Shown: positions 54,944-64,000, numbered from the stretch's first letter. The stretch is 64,000 nucleotides of DNA from Glaciecola sp. 33A (GCF_002836745.1 NZ_PJAR01000042.1:248001-312000), one strand, 5' to 3'. Program-made: numbers and translations. Notes: generated by a model from the sequence alone, not told the origin.

Positions 54944-56062
54944 ATGGACGGTGGAATCGCTAAAATTGCTGTATTTAAACGTTTTAAAACCAGAGCCCTA
55001 GTCTCCTTTATGCTGCTTTGCGTATGGTCAGTTCAAGGTCAACAACTTGAATCAAATCGACTGGCTTTACCCCTGCAACTTTTTGAGGACTTTTCTACAC
55101 TATATGAAGCTGAATTAGGCAGTGTTAGATCTTGTGAAGACAATATCGGATTGTATGAATACAAAGTGTGTTCCAAAGCACTTAGAAATGAGGGCAATTC
55201 ACCTTTCATTTTATATTCTAAGGGGCGCTCTGGCGCAAAAGGTAAAAGACAAATAGCACCTATTGTTGTGTTATTCCATGGCTTATCAGACTCGCCTTTT
55301 TTTATTCGATCTGTAGCAGAACACCTCAACAACGAAGGGTTCACTGTAGTTGCACCGCTGCTGCCAGGGAATGGAAAACGCAATGCGGCGAGTGATATGC
55401 GCGATCCTAATTTGCAGCAACGTTGGTATTCGCATGTTGACAGTATCATGAGCCTTGTGCGTCCGTATTCAGAAAAAACCTACATTGGAGGCTTTTCAAC
55501 GGGCGCTACGTTTGCTACTAGGTATCTATTGCTGCACCCAGAGGAAATTGATGGTTTGTTGTTGTTCTCTGCGGCCCTAGCCTTGTCCGATAGTGCAGAA
55601 AATTTAGCTAAAATCTGGGGTATGAAGTGGATTGCAAAAATAGTTGATGGTGATTTTGTTAGTACGGGAGCAAACCCTTATCGTTACCCAGAGGTTGCCG
55701 GTTATGCCGCGTTGACAATTGCCGATGTTATTTTTGAGGTCCGCGATTTAGTATTACAAACAACAGTTTCAAAGCCTATTTTTGTCGCGCATTCACTGGC
55801 CGACATTACCGCTCCCTACTATGGTGTTGAGGACTTACTTGCAAGGATCGAAGGTAACCATCAAGTGCTAACCATTGCTGAGTCATACGACACCTGCCAC
55901 CAAGACTTGGTGATGAGCAGCATTATGATGGTGGGTCTCAAAATAGATAAAACGCAACTTAACATCAGCGAGCGTTGTGCGGTCCCCAAACCTAACCCTT
56001 TATTTAAGAATATGATGGCAATGTTAGATTACTTTTTTGCTCAGCAGTTGCAAGGTAGTTAA
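54944..56062 (+). CDS. Exported alpha/beta hydrolase
   Basis: A 372-residue protein with a hydrophobic N-terminal signal (about residues 16-34). The hydrolase core shows FHGLSDSPFFIRSVAEHL (oxyanion region, about residues 107-124), nucleophile elbow GGFSTGAT (Ser about 186), an acidic residue in HSLADITAPYYG (about 285) and His in DTCHQDLVM. It resembles serine-aminopeptidase-like lipases of the thermostable monoacylglycerol type. The ATG at 54944, after AAAGGAA, replaces a TTG one codon earlier. The next gene starts 2 bp after its stop, so they are coupled. Confidence 0.85.
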   Translation: MDGGIAKIAVFKRFKTRALVSFMLLCVWSVQGQQLESNRLALPLQLFEDFSTLYEAELGSVRSCEDNIGLYEYKVCSKALRNEGNSPFILYSKGRSGAKGKRQIAPIVVLFHGLSDSPFFIRSVAEHLNNEGFTVVAPLLPGNGKRNAASDMRDPNLQQRWYSHVDSIMSLVRPYSEKTYIGGFSTGATFATRYLLLHPEEIDGLLLFSAALALSDSAENLAKIWGMKWIAKIVDGDFVSTGANPYRYPEVAGYAALTIADVIFEVRDLVLQTTVSKPIFVAHSLADITAPYYGVEDLLARIEGNHQVLTIAESYDTCHQDLVMSSIMMVGLKIDKTQLNISERCAVPKPNPLFKNMMAMLDYFFAQQLQGS

Positions 56063-56064
56063 TC

Positions 56065-56916
56065 TTGGTAAAAACTCGTTTTGATTTAAAGTATGAAAAT
56101 AAAAGTGAAAGCAGTATTTCAGTCGTTGAAAGATACAGACGTGGAATTGAGCAAAAGGACTGGGACACAAACCTCGGACTTGTTCATTATCGCGGCGGTG
56201 AAGAGGAATTCCAGTTAGGCAAAACGTATCTTAACAGCGATGACCCGCTAGACCGAAGCGTAGGCGCAGATATTTTAGGTCAATTAGGTTGGCGTGATAA
56301 AACTTTTTTAGATCTCAGCGTTAGTTTATTAATATCGGCACTGCAAGATAAGGTCGATAATGTTGTTTATTGTGCTTGTATTGCACTGGGTCATCGTTGT
56401 GATGAAAAAGCGATTGCTCACGTTATTAAGCTTGCGCAAAGCCCCAGTACAGAAATTCGCAATGGCGTTGTCTTCGCCTTATTGGGTCAGGAATTAACAG
56501 AGGCTGTTGATATTATGGTGTTGTTATCTCGCGATGAAGATGTCGACACAAGGAATTGGGCAATGTTTGGGCTGGGTACACAAATTGCGTCTGATTCCCC
56601 TGAAATTCGACAGGCGTTACTCAAAGGCACATCTGACGAAGATAGTGAGATCAGAGGAGAAGCGCTAGTAGGCCTTGCAAATAGAAAGGATAGTGGCATA
56701 ATAGAATTGCTATTAAATGAGTGGAAAACAGTCGAAGAAGTGAGTATCTTGAGTGTAGAAGCGGCGGAAATAATAGCTAGCCCACGGCTGTATTCAACAT
56801 TAATAGAGTTAGAGAAAACATTGGATCTGGAAGAAGATGTTTTTTTTGAGTTTCAACTGCAACACGCACTCGATGCTTGTAGACCTAAAATACTGAAGGT
56901 AGTTTCGGCCTTTTAA
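56065..56916 (+). CDS. HEAT-repeat protein
   Basis: A 283-residue soluble protein with about five HEAT units between residues 55 and 245 (VGADILGQLGW; VVYCACIALGHRCDEKAI; IRNGVVFALLG; TRNWAMFGLGTQI; IRGEALVGLANRKD). Such repeats form protein-interaction scaffolds; no catalytic residue is evident. The start is TTG at 56065, 2 bp after the hydrolase stop, so the exact start is uncertain. No family name recognised. Confidence 0.75.
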   Translation: MVKTRFDLKYENKSESSISVVERYRRGIEQKDWDTNLGLVHYRGGEEEFQLGKTYLNSDDPLDRSVGADILGQLGWRDKTFLDLSVSLLISALQDKVDNVVYCACIALGHRCDEKAIAHVIKLAQSPSTEIRNGVVFALLGQELTEAVDIMVLLSRDEDVDTRNWAMFGLGTQIASDSPEIRQALLKGTSDEDSEIRGEALVGLANRKDSGIIELLLNEWKTVEEVSILSVEAAEIIASPRLYSTLIELEKTLDLEEDVFFEFQLQHALDACRPKILKVVSAF

Positions 56917-56942
56917 AAGCATCGTGAAATATAAAGGAATAT

Positions 56943-58031
56943 ATGAAAACACTTCTTGCTCGTCTCCTACTGATCACAGTTATTAGTCAATCTGCAATTG
57001 TGTTCGCCAACACAGCACCAGAAAATATCATCGACTTACAAAGAGATGCTGTTATTTATAAGCCTAGCAAGGTTATTAAATCATTTGAAATGTCTTATCC
57101 CGCTTCAGCCAGACGTAACAAGGTTGAGGGTTACGTTGAAGTCAGTTATGACGTTAATGAGCAGGGAAGTCCGGTCAATTTACGTTATAATCGGATCAGT
57201 GGTCTTGATATTTTTGAAACGCTAATAGAGAAAAACTTTGATGATTGGGAGTTTGAACCTGCAAATATAGACGGTGTTGCGATTACTCAGAAAAATCTGC
57301 AACGCACATTTACTTTCACACTAACAAAGCTCACCAACAAATTCCCCGAACCACTGATGCGCCGGCGTTTTGCTAAGTTGTATCTTCAGATGCGCAAATT
57401 ATTGAAAGACGGGAACTACGAAGAACTGGCTAACATGCTGACAATAATGGATTCGGCTAACATTATTCGATTTTCTGAAAATCGTCAATTATCCTTGGTC
57501 AAGTTTACTTATTTGGAAAAGACCAAAGGAAGTGATCAAGATAAAATCATAGCACTTGAAAATGCGCTTAAAGATAATCCAAGAGCGGAAAAAACCCAAA
57601 AGCTAAACAGTAAAATCAAAGCAAGCTTGTTCAAATTATATGCTGAAAATAATCAATATCGTCAAGCGTTAATTCAACACAGTGACTTAAGTAGAAGTGA
57701 GTTTAGTCAGGACTTATTGCCCGATTTAGCCGCCACAGTAGAACAAGTAGTGGCGAAGTTAAACTCAGGCGAGCCGATTGCTACGACGGTTAAAATTGAC
57801 GGCACGGACCTTTTCACGCATTACCTGTCACGCCGAGTATTCAAAATAGAGATAGATAACCCGGTGAGTTTTACTGAATTGCGTTGTGGTAAATTCAATG
57901 TACAAATGCAGTATGCCAAAAATACTTTGTACCAAATGCCATTTGATTGGGACGATTGTAAATTGGTTTTGCAAGCGCCGCGAGGGAGTTTAGTTAGCGT
58001 TTCTGAAGCGGCAATTTACGACCCATTGTAA
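56943..58031 (+). CDS. Periplasmic TonB C-terminal-domain protein
   Basis: A 362-residue protein with a cleavable signal (residues 1-22, ending VFA-NTA). Residues 45-125 form a TonB C-terminal fold (SYPASARRNKVEGYVEVSYDV, in two parts, then FEPANIDG). The rest (about 140-300) is helical and TPR-like. Unlike true TonB, the domain is at the N-terminus and there is no membrane anchor or Pro-rich spacer, so it cannot act as a standard energy transducer. It follows the HEAT gene by 26 bp in the same orientation. Confidence 0.78.
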   Translation: MKTLLARLLLITVISQSAIVFANTAPENIIDLQRDAVIYKPSKVIKSFEMSYPASARRNKVEGYVEVSYDVNEQGSPVNLRYNRISGLDIFETLIEKNFDDWEFEPANIDGVAITQKNLQRTFTFTLTKLTNKFPEPLMRRRFAKLYLQMRKLLKDGNYEELANMLTIMDSANIIRFSENRQLSLVKFTYLEKTKGSDQDKIIALENALKDNPRAEKTQKLNSKIKASLFKLYAENNQYRQALIQHSDLSRSEFSQDLLPDLAATVEQVVAKLNSGEPIATTVKIDGTDLFTHYLSRRVFKIEIDNPVSFTELRCGKFNVQMQYAKNTLYQMPFDWDDCKLVLQAPRGSLVSVSEAAIYDPL

Positions 58032-58068
58032 AGGTCGATTTATACAAAACGCACTAGCGCAAATAAAC

Positions 58069-58344
58069 TTAGCTGCTTTTGTCTTTTTTACTCGGTTCAG
58101 TTGACGTCTGCTCTGCCTTTTTAACACGTATTTTACTACCATCAAGCTCAATATTATTAAGTTTGCCAATCGCAATTTTGGCTTCGCCATTTTTGGGCAT
58201 TTCAACGAATGCGAAACCTTTGGACTTGCCAGAGATTTTGTCAATAACTAGAGTGCAAGATTGAACTAAGCCAATTTCAGTAAACAGAGCGCTCAGTGAC
58301 TCTTGCGTGGTGGTTCTTGCTAAGTTTCTTATTATCAGTTTCAT
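58069..58344 (-). CDS. RRM-type RNA-binding protein
   Basis: A 91-residue protein, one RNA-recognition motif: RNP2 is LIIRNLA (residues 3-9) and RNP1 is KGFAFVEM (about 42-49), followed by a basic Lys-rich tail. Small single-RRM proteins of this kind are common in marine and cold-adapted bacteria and probably act as RNA chaperones. Converges with the TonB-domain gene. The ATG is the one reaching the RNP2 motif. Confidence 0.88.
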   Translation of the reverse strand: MKLIIRNLARTTTQESLSALFTEIGLVQSCTLVIDKISGKSKGFAFVEMPKNGEAKIAIGKLNNIELDGSKIRVKKAEQTSTEPSKKDKSS

Positions 58345-58429
58345 TGAGGTACGTGGTCAAAGTAATTTGCCCAATGATACCTCAACAAAGCTCGTATGTT
58401 TTAACTAAAATTGACGCTGTGCTTTAATT

Positions 58430-59644
58430 TCACCCCGCTTTTGCAACAACTTCAACTTCGCGCCACACGCGCAGTACATTTTGATTCAGAATTTGTTTGA
58501 TGTCGCCCTCTGAATATCCACGTTCTAGCAGACCTTCAACAAGGTTCGGGAAGGCCGACACATCTTTCAAGTTAATGGGCAGAGAATCACCTACACCATC
58601 GTAGTCTGACCCGATTCCGACATAATCAATACCAACTAATTCCACCACATGGTCGATGTGATCAAGCACGGTTTCCAATGTAGCAAATGGATAGGGACTT
58701 TGTGTATTGTATTTTTCAACAAAGTCTTTTACTTCTTGGCTATCTTCGCCAAAGACTGTCGCCAGATCTTGTGCTTTCTTGGTCCTGTTATCACGCCAAC
58801 TGCGCGCAACTGGGCTGACAAAGCCGGAACCAAAGTTAATCATAATAACGCCGTTATTTTTAGCCAAGGCTATTAGCATATCGTCGTTCATATTTCGCTC
58901 AAACCCTGGGGTGAATGCGCGCAACGAGGAGTGTGACGCAATGACGGGGGCTTTGCTTATTTCGATTGCTTGATAGAAAGCGGCATCGGAAACATGCGAA
59001 ATATCCACGATAATGCCAAGTTTATTCATTTCCACTACCATCTCCATACCAAAAGGACTCAGGCCTTTCCATTGTCTGCGTAAATCGTAAGACGAGTCAC
59101 TGATGTGATTACTCTGGCTATGCGCTAGCGTAATGTAGCGTATTCCACGTTCATAGAAGACGCGCAAGGTGTCCAGAGAACCTTGTACTGGAGAACCATT
59201 TTCCATTCCCATTGGCAGCGAAATCTTATTATCTTTGAAGTTTTGTTCCACATCGGCAACTGAGTAGGCCAGCGCAAATTTGTCCGGCGCGCGCCCCACA
59301 ATGGCCTCAACAGAGTCAATTAATTTGTGTGCCAAGGCCGTAGATTGATCCGAGTTATCCAAACTGGCGGGTACATAAATCGACATAAACGGCGCATTTA
59401 ATCCCCCTTCTACCGCACGTGGATAATCAAAATCGCCATTTTCTGTGCTTTTTGTTACGTCTACCCATTGATTTTGTACTCGGTAGGGCACGTCTATATG
59501 ACCATCAACAATGATATTTTGTTGAGTAATTCGTTTTGCTGCTTGAGCGTTGGTTTCATTGATTGGTGCTGAGCTTGTCGTATTGCAAGCAGCTAGCACC
59601 AACGAAGAAAGTATCGTGAGAATAGCGCAGATTTTTTTTCGCAT
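58430..59644 (-). CDS. M19 membrane dipeptidase lipoprotein
   Basis: A 404-residue renal-dipeptidase-type zinc hydrolase. The lipobox LAAC (Cys about residue 20) anchors it in the membrane. Zinc and active-site residues are seen in IIVDGHIDVPYR (about 44-55), LAHSQSNHISDS, VDISHVSDAAFY, VIASHSSLRAF and GIGSDYDGVGD. It cleaves dipeptides, probably for nutrient use. Single gene, oriented away from sapC. Confidence 0.9.
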   Translation of the reverse strand: MRKKICAILTILSSLVLAACNTTSSAPINETNAQAAKRITQQNIIVDGHIDVPYRVQNQWVDVTKSTENGDFDYPRAVEGGLNAPFMSIYVPASLDNSDQSTALAHKLIDSVEAIVGRAPDKFALAYSVADVEQNFKDNKISLPMGMENGSPVQGSLDTLRVFYERGIRYITLAHSQSNHISDSSYDLRRQWKGLSPFGMEMVVEMNKLGIIVDISHVSDAAFYQAIEISKAPVIASHSSLRAFTPGFERNMNDDMLIALAKNNGVIMINFGSGFVSPVARSWRDNRTKKAQDLATVFGEDSQEVKDFVEKYNTQSPYPFATLETVLDHIDHVVELVGIDYVGIGSDYDGVGDSLPINLKDVSAFPNLVEGLLERGYSEGDIKQILNQNVLRVWREVEVVAKAG

Positions 59645-60032
59645 TGGCAGTCCTTTTGGAATAGTTAATTATTAATTATTATTTTTGTTCGATGATACAG
59701 GCGTGTTTTGCTTGTCACTTACGTTAAAAATGCTAAAAACACAAATAGAATAAAAATTGTACGTTTCAAGGTCGCGATGACCGTTGTGCCTGAAGTATTG
59801 TGCAACTTAATAGAAAAAAAGCCTAATTTTAGTTGTTAATATTAGGTTACGCAGTGACTTCCAACGTTGTTTAAGCCATAATAACAGCGTGTACCCTTTG
59901 GGTAAAAAATCAAATTTCATCGTCATGAAACTGGTTATTCGTGAACCGTTCATGGCAGTTTCATGACTGAACGATGCAGTGCTAACGATTAGAAATAGCC
60001 GCATCAAACTTAAGTAAGAGAATTATAACAAC
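59645..60032. other. Intergenic: reverse-strand terminator and a perfect inverted repeat
   Basis: A hairpin CCTAAT / ATTAGG (59822-59827, 59841-59846) followed on the reverse strand by seven T is terminator-like for a leftward transcript. About 100 bp upstream of it GTCATGAAACTG (59922-59933) and CAGTTTCATGAC (59956-59967) form a perfect 12-bp inverted repeat around a nested GGTT/AACC stem. Either a small leftward RNA or an operator for the SapC gene is possible. No protein gene is convincing here. Confidence 0.4.
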
Positions 60033-60797
60033 ATGGCTATTAATTATATCCCGCTGGACAAAAATAAGCATAAAGATCTAAAAATAATTCCTCAGTTAGA
60101 TCTTAGTTTTGCAAAAGAGACTCACCTTGCAGCTGCCACCATTCGTGAATTCGCGCATTTGGCATCAACAATGCCAGTGGTTTTTATTGAAGATCCAACC
60201 AACAAAAATATTCACACGGTAGCAATGCTAGGTGTTGACCAAAACGTTAACTTATTTTGGGCAGAAGATAAATGGCAGGGTCCGCATGTGCCATTGAATA
60301 TCCAACGTTACCCCTTTGATATTCGCCCTGATGGCGATAAGTTAGGTGTATTCTTTGATGAAAACAGCCATTTAGTTGCCGACGAAGGTGAAGCACTATT
60401 CGCTGAAGACGGTGAGCCGACTGATTTCCTAAAGAATCGTCAGCAATTTTTAGCTGAGCTTGCAAACAGTGAAATGCTTAACCAACGTTTTGTAAAACGT
60501 GTTGTTGAACTTGATCTGTTAGATAATATACAAATTGGTATTCAGTACCAAGATGGTACTGCTCGCAATGTTACGGGCATCATGAGCATCGATGAGAAGA
60601 AGCTTAATGCACTAGATGATGCGGTTATTCTTGAATTACACAAAGCCGGTTTCTTAGGCGCGATGTACGCAATTATGATGTCGCTAGCACAATTGAATCG
60701 TTTGGTAGAATTGTCTAATAAAGGTGATAAGCCAATTAAAACTGTGCAGATTCGACCTGTGCCTAAAGAAGGCGAGGGTGAACAACCTACTGCTTAA
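60033..60797 (+). CDS. SapC family protein
   Basis: A 254-residue protein matching the SapC family: hydrophilic N-terminus with LSFAKETHLAAATIREF, FWAEDKWQGPHVPLNIQRYPF (two parts, about residues 86-106) and EGEALFAEDGEPTDFLKNR. Despite the name (from an S-layer gene cluster in Campylobacter), homologs in marine gammaproteobacteria often accompany TonB-dependent receptors and halogenase genes for polysaccharide use; none is here. No signal peptide. Function unproven. Confidence 0.85.
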   Translation: MAINYIPLDKNKHKDLKIIPQLDLSFAKETHLAAATIREFAHLASTMPVVFIEDPTNKNIHTVAMLGVDQNVNLFWAEDKWQGPHVPLNIQRYPFDIRPDGDKLGVFFDENSHLVADEGEALFAEDGEPTDFLKNRQQFLAELANSEMLNQRFVKRVVELDLLDNIQIGIQYQDGTARNVTGIMSIDEKKLNALDDAVILELHKAGFLGAMYAIMMSLAQLNRLVELSNKGDKPIKTVQIRPVPKEGEGEQPTA

Positions 60798-60818
60798 AAT
60801 ACAAGCAGTTAAAAACTA

Positions 60819-60847
60819 ACGTAAAAACCACCTTAAGGTGGTTTTTT
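60819..60847 (+). terminator. Terminator after the SapC gene
   Basis: Stem AAAACCACCTT / AAGGTGGTTTT followed by a run of T, ending near 60847. Confidence 0.85.
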
Positions 60848-60928
60848 TATGTCTTAAATTTCTGTAAAGCCTGTGTTTATATACAGTCCAGGGTTTCGAA
60901 CTATTTACCCGCTTTGACACAAATGTGC

Positions 60929-60990
60929 TTGACAGTGGGGTATGATGGTACATAAACTGTAAAAAGTGGGTAAAAGTGGCGAAAAATGGT
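60929..60990 (+). promoter_or_regulatory. mraZ promoter with three MraZ boxes
   Basis: TTGACA (60929-60934) and CATAAA (60951-60956), spacer 16. Just downstream come TGGGT, TGGCG and TGGTT starting at 60967, 60977 and 60987, exactly 10 bp apart, the phased TGGNN pattern bound by MraZ. This implies autoregulation of the division cluster. Confidence 0.75.
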
Positions 60991-61072
60991 TTTTTCGTTA
61001 GAGTGCAACTAGCTTAATAATAATAAAAACAATAATACTATAAGCTACTAATAATAAGAAAAGGCTAGGGGA

Positions 61073-61531
61073 ATGTTCCGCGGCGCTAACGCAATTAATC
61101 TGGACAGCAAAGGTCGACTAACGATACCCACAAGGTACCGTCAGTCGCTGTTGGATGATTGCCAGGGACAGCTGGTATGCACTATCGATACTTCTCAAAA
61201 CTGTTTGCTACTTTACCCTCTCCCCGAATGGGAGGAAATTGAGCTTAAACTCAGTAAGCTTTCTAGTACTAATCCACAAGAACGTCGTCTTCAACGTCTT
61301 TTGCTAGGGTATGCAATGGAGGGAGAAATGGACAAAAGTGGTCGCATACTAATTGCGCCGACACTTCGTCAACACGCTGTTTTGGATAAACAAATTATGC
61401 TTGTTGGTCAACTCAATAAATTTGAGATTTGGGACACAGACGTTTGGAATAAACAAATCTCTGAAGACATTGAAACGGAGAAGCAAGGGCAATTTGAGCT
61501 TACGGAACGTCTTCAGGATTTCTCACTATGA
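61073..61531 (+). CDS. mraZ: Transcriptional regulator MraZ
   Basis: A 152-residue AbrB-fold protein with two swapped-hairpin repeats: [16 protein letters not shown] (about residues 11-26) and [16 protein letters not shown] (about 84-99). It represses its own dcw cluster by binding TGGG repeats, three of which lie upstream. Overlaps rsmH by 4 bases. Confidence 0.97.
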   Translation: MFRGANAINLDSKGRLTIPTRYRQSLLDDCQGQLVCTIDTSQNCLLLYPLPEWEEIELKLSKLSSTNPQERRLQRLLLGYAMEGEMDKSGRILIAPTLRQHAVLDKQIMLVGQLNKFEIWDTDVWNKQISEDIETEKQGQFELTERLQDFSL

Positions 61532-62466
61532 CCTCCGAAAAATTTGCTCATCGTCCAGTACTGCTCCAAGAATCTTTATCCGGCTTAAATATAAAGCCAG
61601 ATGGGATTTACATTGACGCGACTTTTGGACGCGGCGGCCATAGCGCCGAAATTCTGAAACAACTTTCAAGTAAAGGTAGGCTCATTGCATTGGATCGTGA
61701 TGATACGGCAATTGAGTCGGCCCAACGTTTTATCGACGACCCTAGATTCAGCATACATCATGTCGCATTTTCAAACATTGAAGACGTGGTCAACGAACTT
61801 GAGCTGATGTGCAACATCGATGGTGTGCTAATGGATATAGGGGTGTCGTCCCCACAACTAGATGACGCTTCTCGGGGCTTCAGCTTTCAAAAAGACGGTC
61901 CCTTGGATATGCGTATGGACCGTTCTTCAGGCATAAGTGCCGCAGATTGGTTAAATAAAGCCGATCTTGAAGAAATCACGATGGTGTTAAAAACCTTTGG
62001 TGAAGAAAAGTTTGGTAAGCGAATTGCCCATGCTGTTCTAGAACAAAGGGTAATAAAGCCTTTAGAAACCACGGCTGAATTTGCCCAACTAATTGATAAA
62101 GCAGTACCTGTAAAAGATAAGTTTAAGCATCCGGCAACACGAAGTTTTCAGGGTGTTAGGATATTCATCAATGGTGAACTTGATCAATTAAATCAAGGCC
62201 TAGAAGGCGCAGTCAATGTGCTCAAAAGTGGTGGCAGATTGGCGGTCATTAGTTTTCACTCGCTTGAGGATAGAGTCGCCAAACGCTTTATTAGAAAATT
62301 AAGCAAGGGCAAGGAGATCCCGCGCGGATTACCTATTACCCAACAAGAGATAGATGCAGATAAAATGGTGAAAGCCATGGGTCGAGCCATCAAGCCTAGT
62401 GCTGAAGAAATCGCACTCAACGTGCGGTGTCGCAGTTCCGTGCTTAGAGTGGCAGAAAAACTATGA
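61528..62466 (+). CDS. rsmH: 16S rRNA m4C1402 methyltransferase
   Basis: A 312-residue N4-cytosine methyltransferase (MraW). Motifs [13 protein letters not shown] (residues 7-19), the SAM loop [14 protein letters not shown] (about 30-43), [19 protein letters not shown] and [14 protein letters not shown]. Second gene of the division cluster; overlaps both neighbours by 4 bases. Confidence 0.98.
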   Translation: MTSEKFAHRPVLLQESLSGLNIKPDGIYIDATFGRGGHSAEILKQLSSKGRLIALDRDDTAIESAQRFIDDPRFSIHHVAFSNIEDVVNELELMCNIDGVLMDIGVSSPQLDDASRGFSFQKDGPLDMRMDRSSGISAADWLNKADLEEITMVLKTFGEEKFGKRIAHAVLEQRVIKPLETTAEFAQLIDKAVPVKDKFKHPATRSFQGVRIFINGELDQLNQGLEGAVNVLKSGGRLAVISFHSLEDRVAKRFIRKLSKGKEIPRGLPITQQEIDADKMVKAMGRAIKPSAEEIALNVRCRSSVLRVAEKL

Positions 62467-62795
62467 ACATGGCCAGTACCAATTTTAACTTATTGTTACT
62501 TATTACCTCTGATCTAGGCCGTAATTTATTTAAAGTTGTATTATTTATTGCTGTGGTTGCGACCGCGATAGGTGTGGTCTTAGGCGTGCATCACAATCGC
62601 CAATTGTCGATGCAACATGAATCGTTAATTCAAGAAAAAGACGAGTTAGACGTTGAATGGCGTCACCTGATCATTGAGCAAAGCTCCTTAACTGAGCATA
62701 ACCGCATTGAACAGATCGTTCGAGAGAACTTAAATATGCGTCGTCCTGGTCCCGAAGATGAAGTATTGGTACGAGGGAAACCGAATGGCGGATAA
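62463..62795 (+). CDS. ftsL: Cell division protein FtsL
   Basis: A 110-residue bitopic protein: one membrane helix (about residues 21-43), then a periplasmic coiled coil (about 48-95, heptad-like LIQEKDELDVEWRHLIIEQ). It bridges FtsQB to FtsWI at the divisome. The start is the ATG overlapping the rsmH stop; a Met at residue 3 is an alternative. The stop overlaps the start of ftsI by 11 bases. Confidence 0.93.
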   Translation: MNMASTNFNLLLLITSDLGRNLFKVVLFIAVVATAIGVVLGVHHNRQLSMQHESLIQEKDELDVEWRHLIIEQSSLTEHNRIEQIVRENLNMRRPGPEDEVLVRGKPNGG

Positions 62796-64000
62796 CGCAA
62801 ATAGGCGTGCATCTGCTAAAACAGGAACCAGCAAAGACCGCCAAGCCAAACAAAAGACATCCCCCATGCTTATGCAGTGGCGCTTTCTCACCGTCCTTTA
62901 CAGCGTGGTGTTGGTGTTTGTATGTTTAGCTGCCAGAGCCGCCTACATTCAGGTAATAGAACCTGATCTGTTGATTCAACAAGGCGATAATCGGACTATT
63001 CGCATACGCGACAATCCCAGCTATCGTGGTTTGATTACCGATAGGCATGGCGAACAACTTGCCGTGAGCGTACCTTCAAAGGCTATTTGGGCCGATCCAA
63101 AAGTGGTTAACGCCTTCGACAGCGATACCGGTGAGAAGAAAGCTCTGGATAAGCGCCGTTTTCAAGCGCTTGCTGAAGTATTAGGCCGAGATGTACAAAG
63201 CTTATATGACAAGGTGGATAACCCAAAACGTCGTTTTGTATATATTGAACGTCAAGTCACACCTGCAATGGCTAATTTTGTTGAAGAACTGGCTATTCCT
63301 GGTATTTACTTACGCAATGAATCTAAACGTTACTATCCAACTGGGGAAGTTTCTGCCCATGTCATCGGCTTTACGAATGTCGATGACAAAGGCATTGAAG
63401 GCATTGAAAAGTTATACAACGATTGGTTAACGGGCACGCCAGATAAACGCAAAATCCGTCGCGATGCCAAGGGTCGTCAAGTTGAAATTATTGAACAACA
63501 TGCGGGGGAGAAAGCGGGCGATCTAATGCTCACTATCGACCAGCGTATTCAAGCACTGGCTTATCGCGAACTTAAAGAAGCGACCTTGTATTTTAAAGCA
63601 GCATCTGCATCTGTGGTTATAGTTGATGTGCACACGGGTGAAATTCTGGCACTCGCTAACACGCCGTCATACAACCCGAACAACCGCAAAACTGTGTCCA
63701 ACCATCGCCTGCGTAATAGAGCGATAACCGACGCTTTTGAGCCTGGCTCTTCATTAAAACCGATTGCGATATTAGCTGCATTAGAATATGGCACTGTGGA
63801 AAAAGATTCTATTATTGATACCTCTCCCGGTTGGATGCGCTTAGGTGGCAGTCGAGTAGAGGATCCGCGCAACTATGGCAAAATTAGCGTTACCGAAATC
63901 ATTCAAAAATCGAGCAATATGGGCACCTCTAAGTTGGCGTTGTCCGTCGACAAAAACTTCCTCATGGATACCTATTACAATATGGGCTTGATGAGCACCA
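62785..64000 (+). CDS. ftsI: Septal peptidoglycan transpeptidase FtsI (PBP3), 3' end cut off
   Basis: The gene starts at ATG 62785, inside the end of ftsL, and runs off the window, so about 405 residues are visible. After a basic N-terminus, one membrane helix (about residues 36-58) precedes the PBP dimerisation domain with RGLITDRHGEQLAVS. The transpeptidase domain has SSLK as the SxxK active-site motif (after FEPG, near residue 325) and KSSNMG as the SxN motif (about 380). It crosslinks septal peptidoglycan with FtsW. The KTG motif lies beyond the edge. Confidence 0.96.
   Translation, partial: MADNANRRASAKTGTSKDRQAKQKTSPMLMQWRFLTVLYSVVLVFVCLAARAAYIQVIEPDLLIQQGDNRTIRIRDNPSYRGLITDRHGEQLAVSVPSKAIWADPKVVNAFDSDTGEKKALDKRRFQALAEVLGRDVQSLYDKVDNPKRRFVYIERQVTPAMANFVEELAIPGIYLRNESKRYYPTGEVSAHVIGFTNVDDKGIEGIEKLYNDWLTGTPDKRKIRRDAKGRQVEIIEQHAGEKAGDLMLTIDQRIQALAYRELKEATLYFKAASASVVIVDVHTGEILALANTPSYNPNNRKTVSNHRLRNRAITDAFEPGSSLKPIAILAALEYGTVEKDSIIDTSPGWMRLGGSRVEDPRNYGKISVTEIIQKSSNMGTSKLALSVDKNFLMDTYYNMGLMST

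Noticed and set aside
59807-60007. 66-codon reverse frame upstream of the SapC gene
   Set aside because: It overlaps the terminator hairpin and the inverted repeat, and has no clear ribosome site.

Overview
The window reads as chromosomal DNA of a marine gammaproteobacterium of the order Alteromonadales, probably near Glaciecola, Paraglaciecola or Alteromonas. This rests on gene order and protein families (thrABC, rsmE-gshB-yqgE-ruvX, yggS-proC-yggT, epd-pgk, a DUF3545 protein, a SapC-family protein, PrsK/PrsR, an mraZ-rsmH-ftsL-ftsI cluster). It is not based on a database search. No rRNA, tRNA or CRISPR array was seen.

Positions 1-5.8 kb are accessory. After a sulfotransferase-like gene and a 59-residue SEC-C protein comes a 3,775-bp element (1667-5441) with the architecture of a Tn7/Mu-type transposon. 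It has imperfect terminal inverted repeats. A 13-14 bp sub-terminal motif occurs three times per end, widely spaced on the left and tightly packed on the right. A perfect 5-bp target duplication (CCAGA) flanks it. It has no transposase gene. Its cargo is a zinc-ribbon membrane protein and two overlapping, paralogous, membrane-anchored helical-repeat proteins of unknown function. A right end of a second element abuts it across the same CCAGA, suggesting repeated insertion at one site. This is the best candidate for an undescribed system.

Positions 5.8-11.7 kb hold the threonine operon (thrL-thrABC) followed by ung. Its control region combines a MetJ-type operator in a promoter spacer, a Thr/Ile/Met-rich leader peptide and an attenuator hairpin. 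The same operator core recurs between metK and tkt, so threonine and methionine synthesis look co-regulated.

Positions 11.8-28.1 kb are core genes: pgi and tal; yaaA; the yggS-proC-yggT-DUF4426 operon divergent from pilT-pilU; rsmE-gshB-yqgE-ruvX; mscS; a LoiP-like protease; metK. Positions 28.6-33.9 kb form a central-carbon run, tkt-epd-pgk plus a class I (not class II) fructose-bisphosphate aldolase.

Positions 34-48.1 kb concern phosphate and stress: ppx-ppk, a GcvR-like ACT protein, pstC-pstA-pstB-phoU without pstS, pit, oxyR, and a secreted choice-of-anchor-I lipoprotein preceded by a possible Pho box. A 270-bp array of 13-bp repeats in two opposed arms (48206-48474) follows.

Positions 48.6-60.8 kb are mixed: a KAS III-like enzyme joined to the PrsK/PrsR two-component pair, an orphan ParA-type ATPase, a peroxiredoxin-glutaredoxin fusion, a hydrolase/HEAT/TonB-domain gene group, an RRM protein, an M19 dipeptidase and a SapC protein. 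The window ends in the division and cell-wall cluster mraZ-rsmH-ftsL-ftsI, with MraZ boxes at the promoter and ftsI cut by the window edge.
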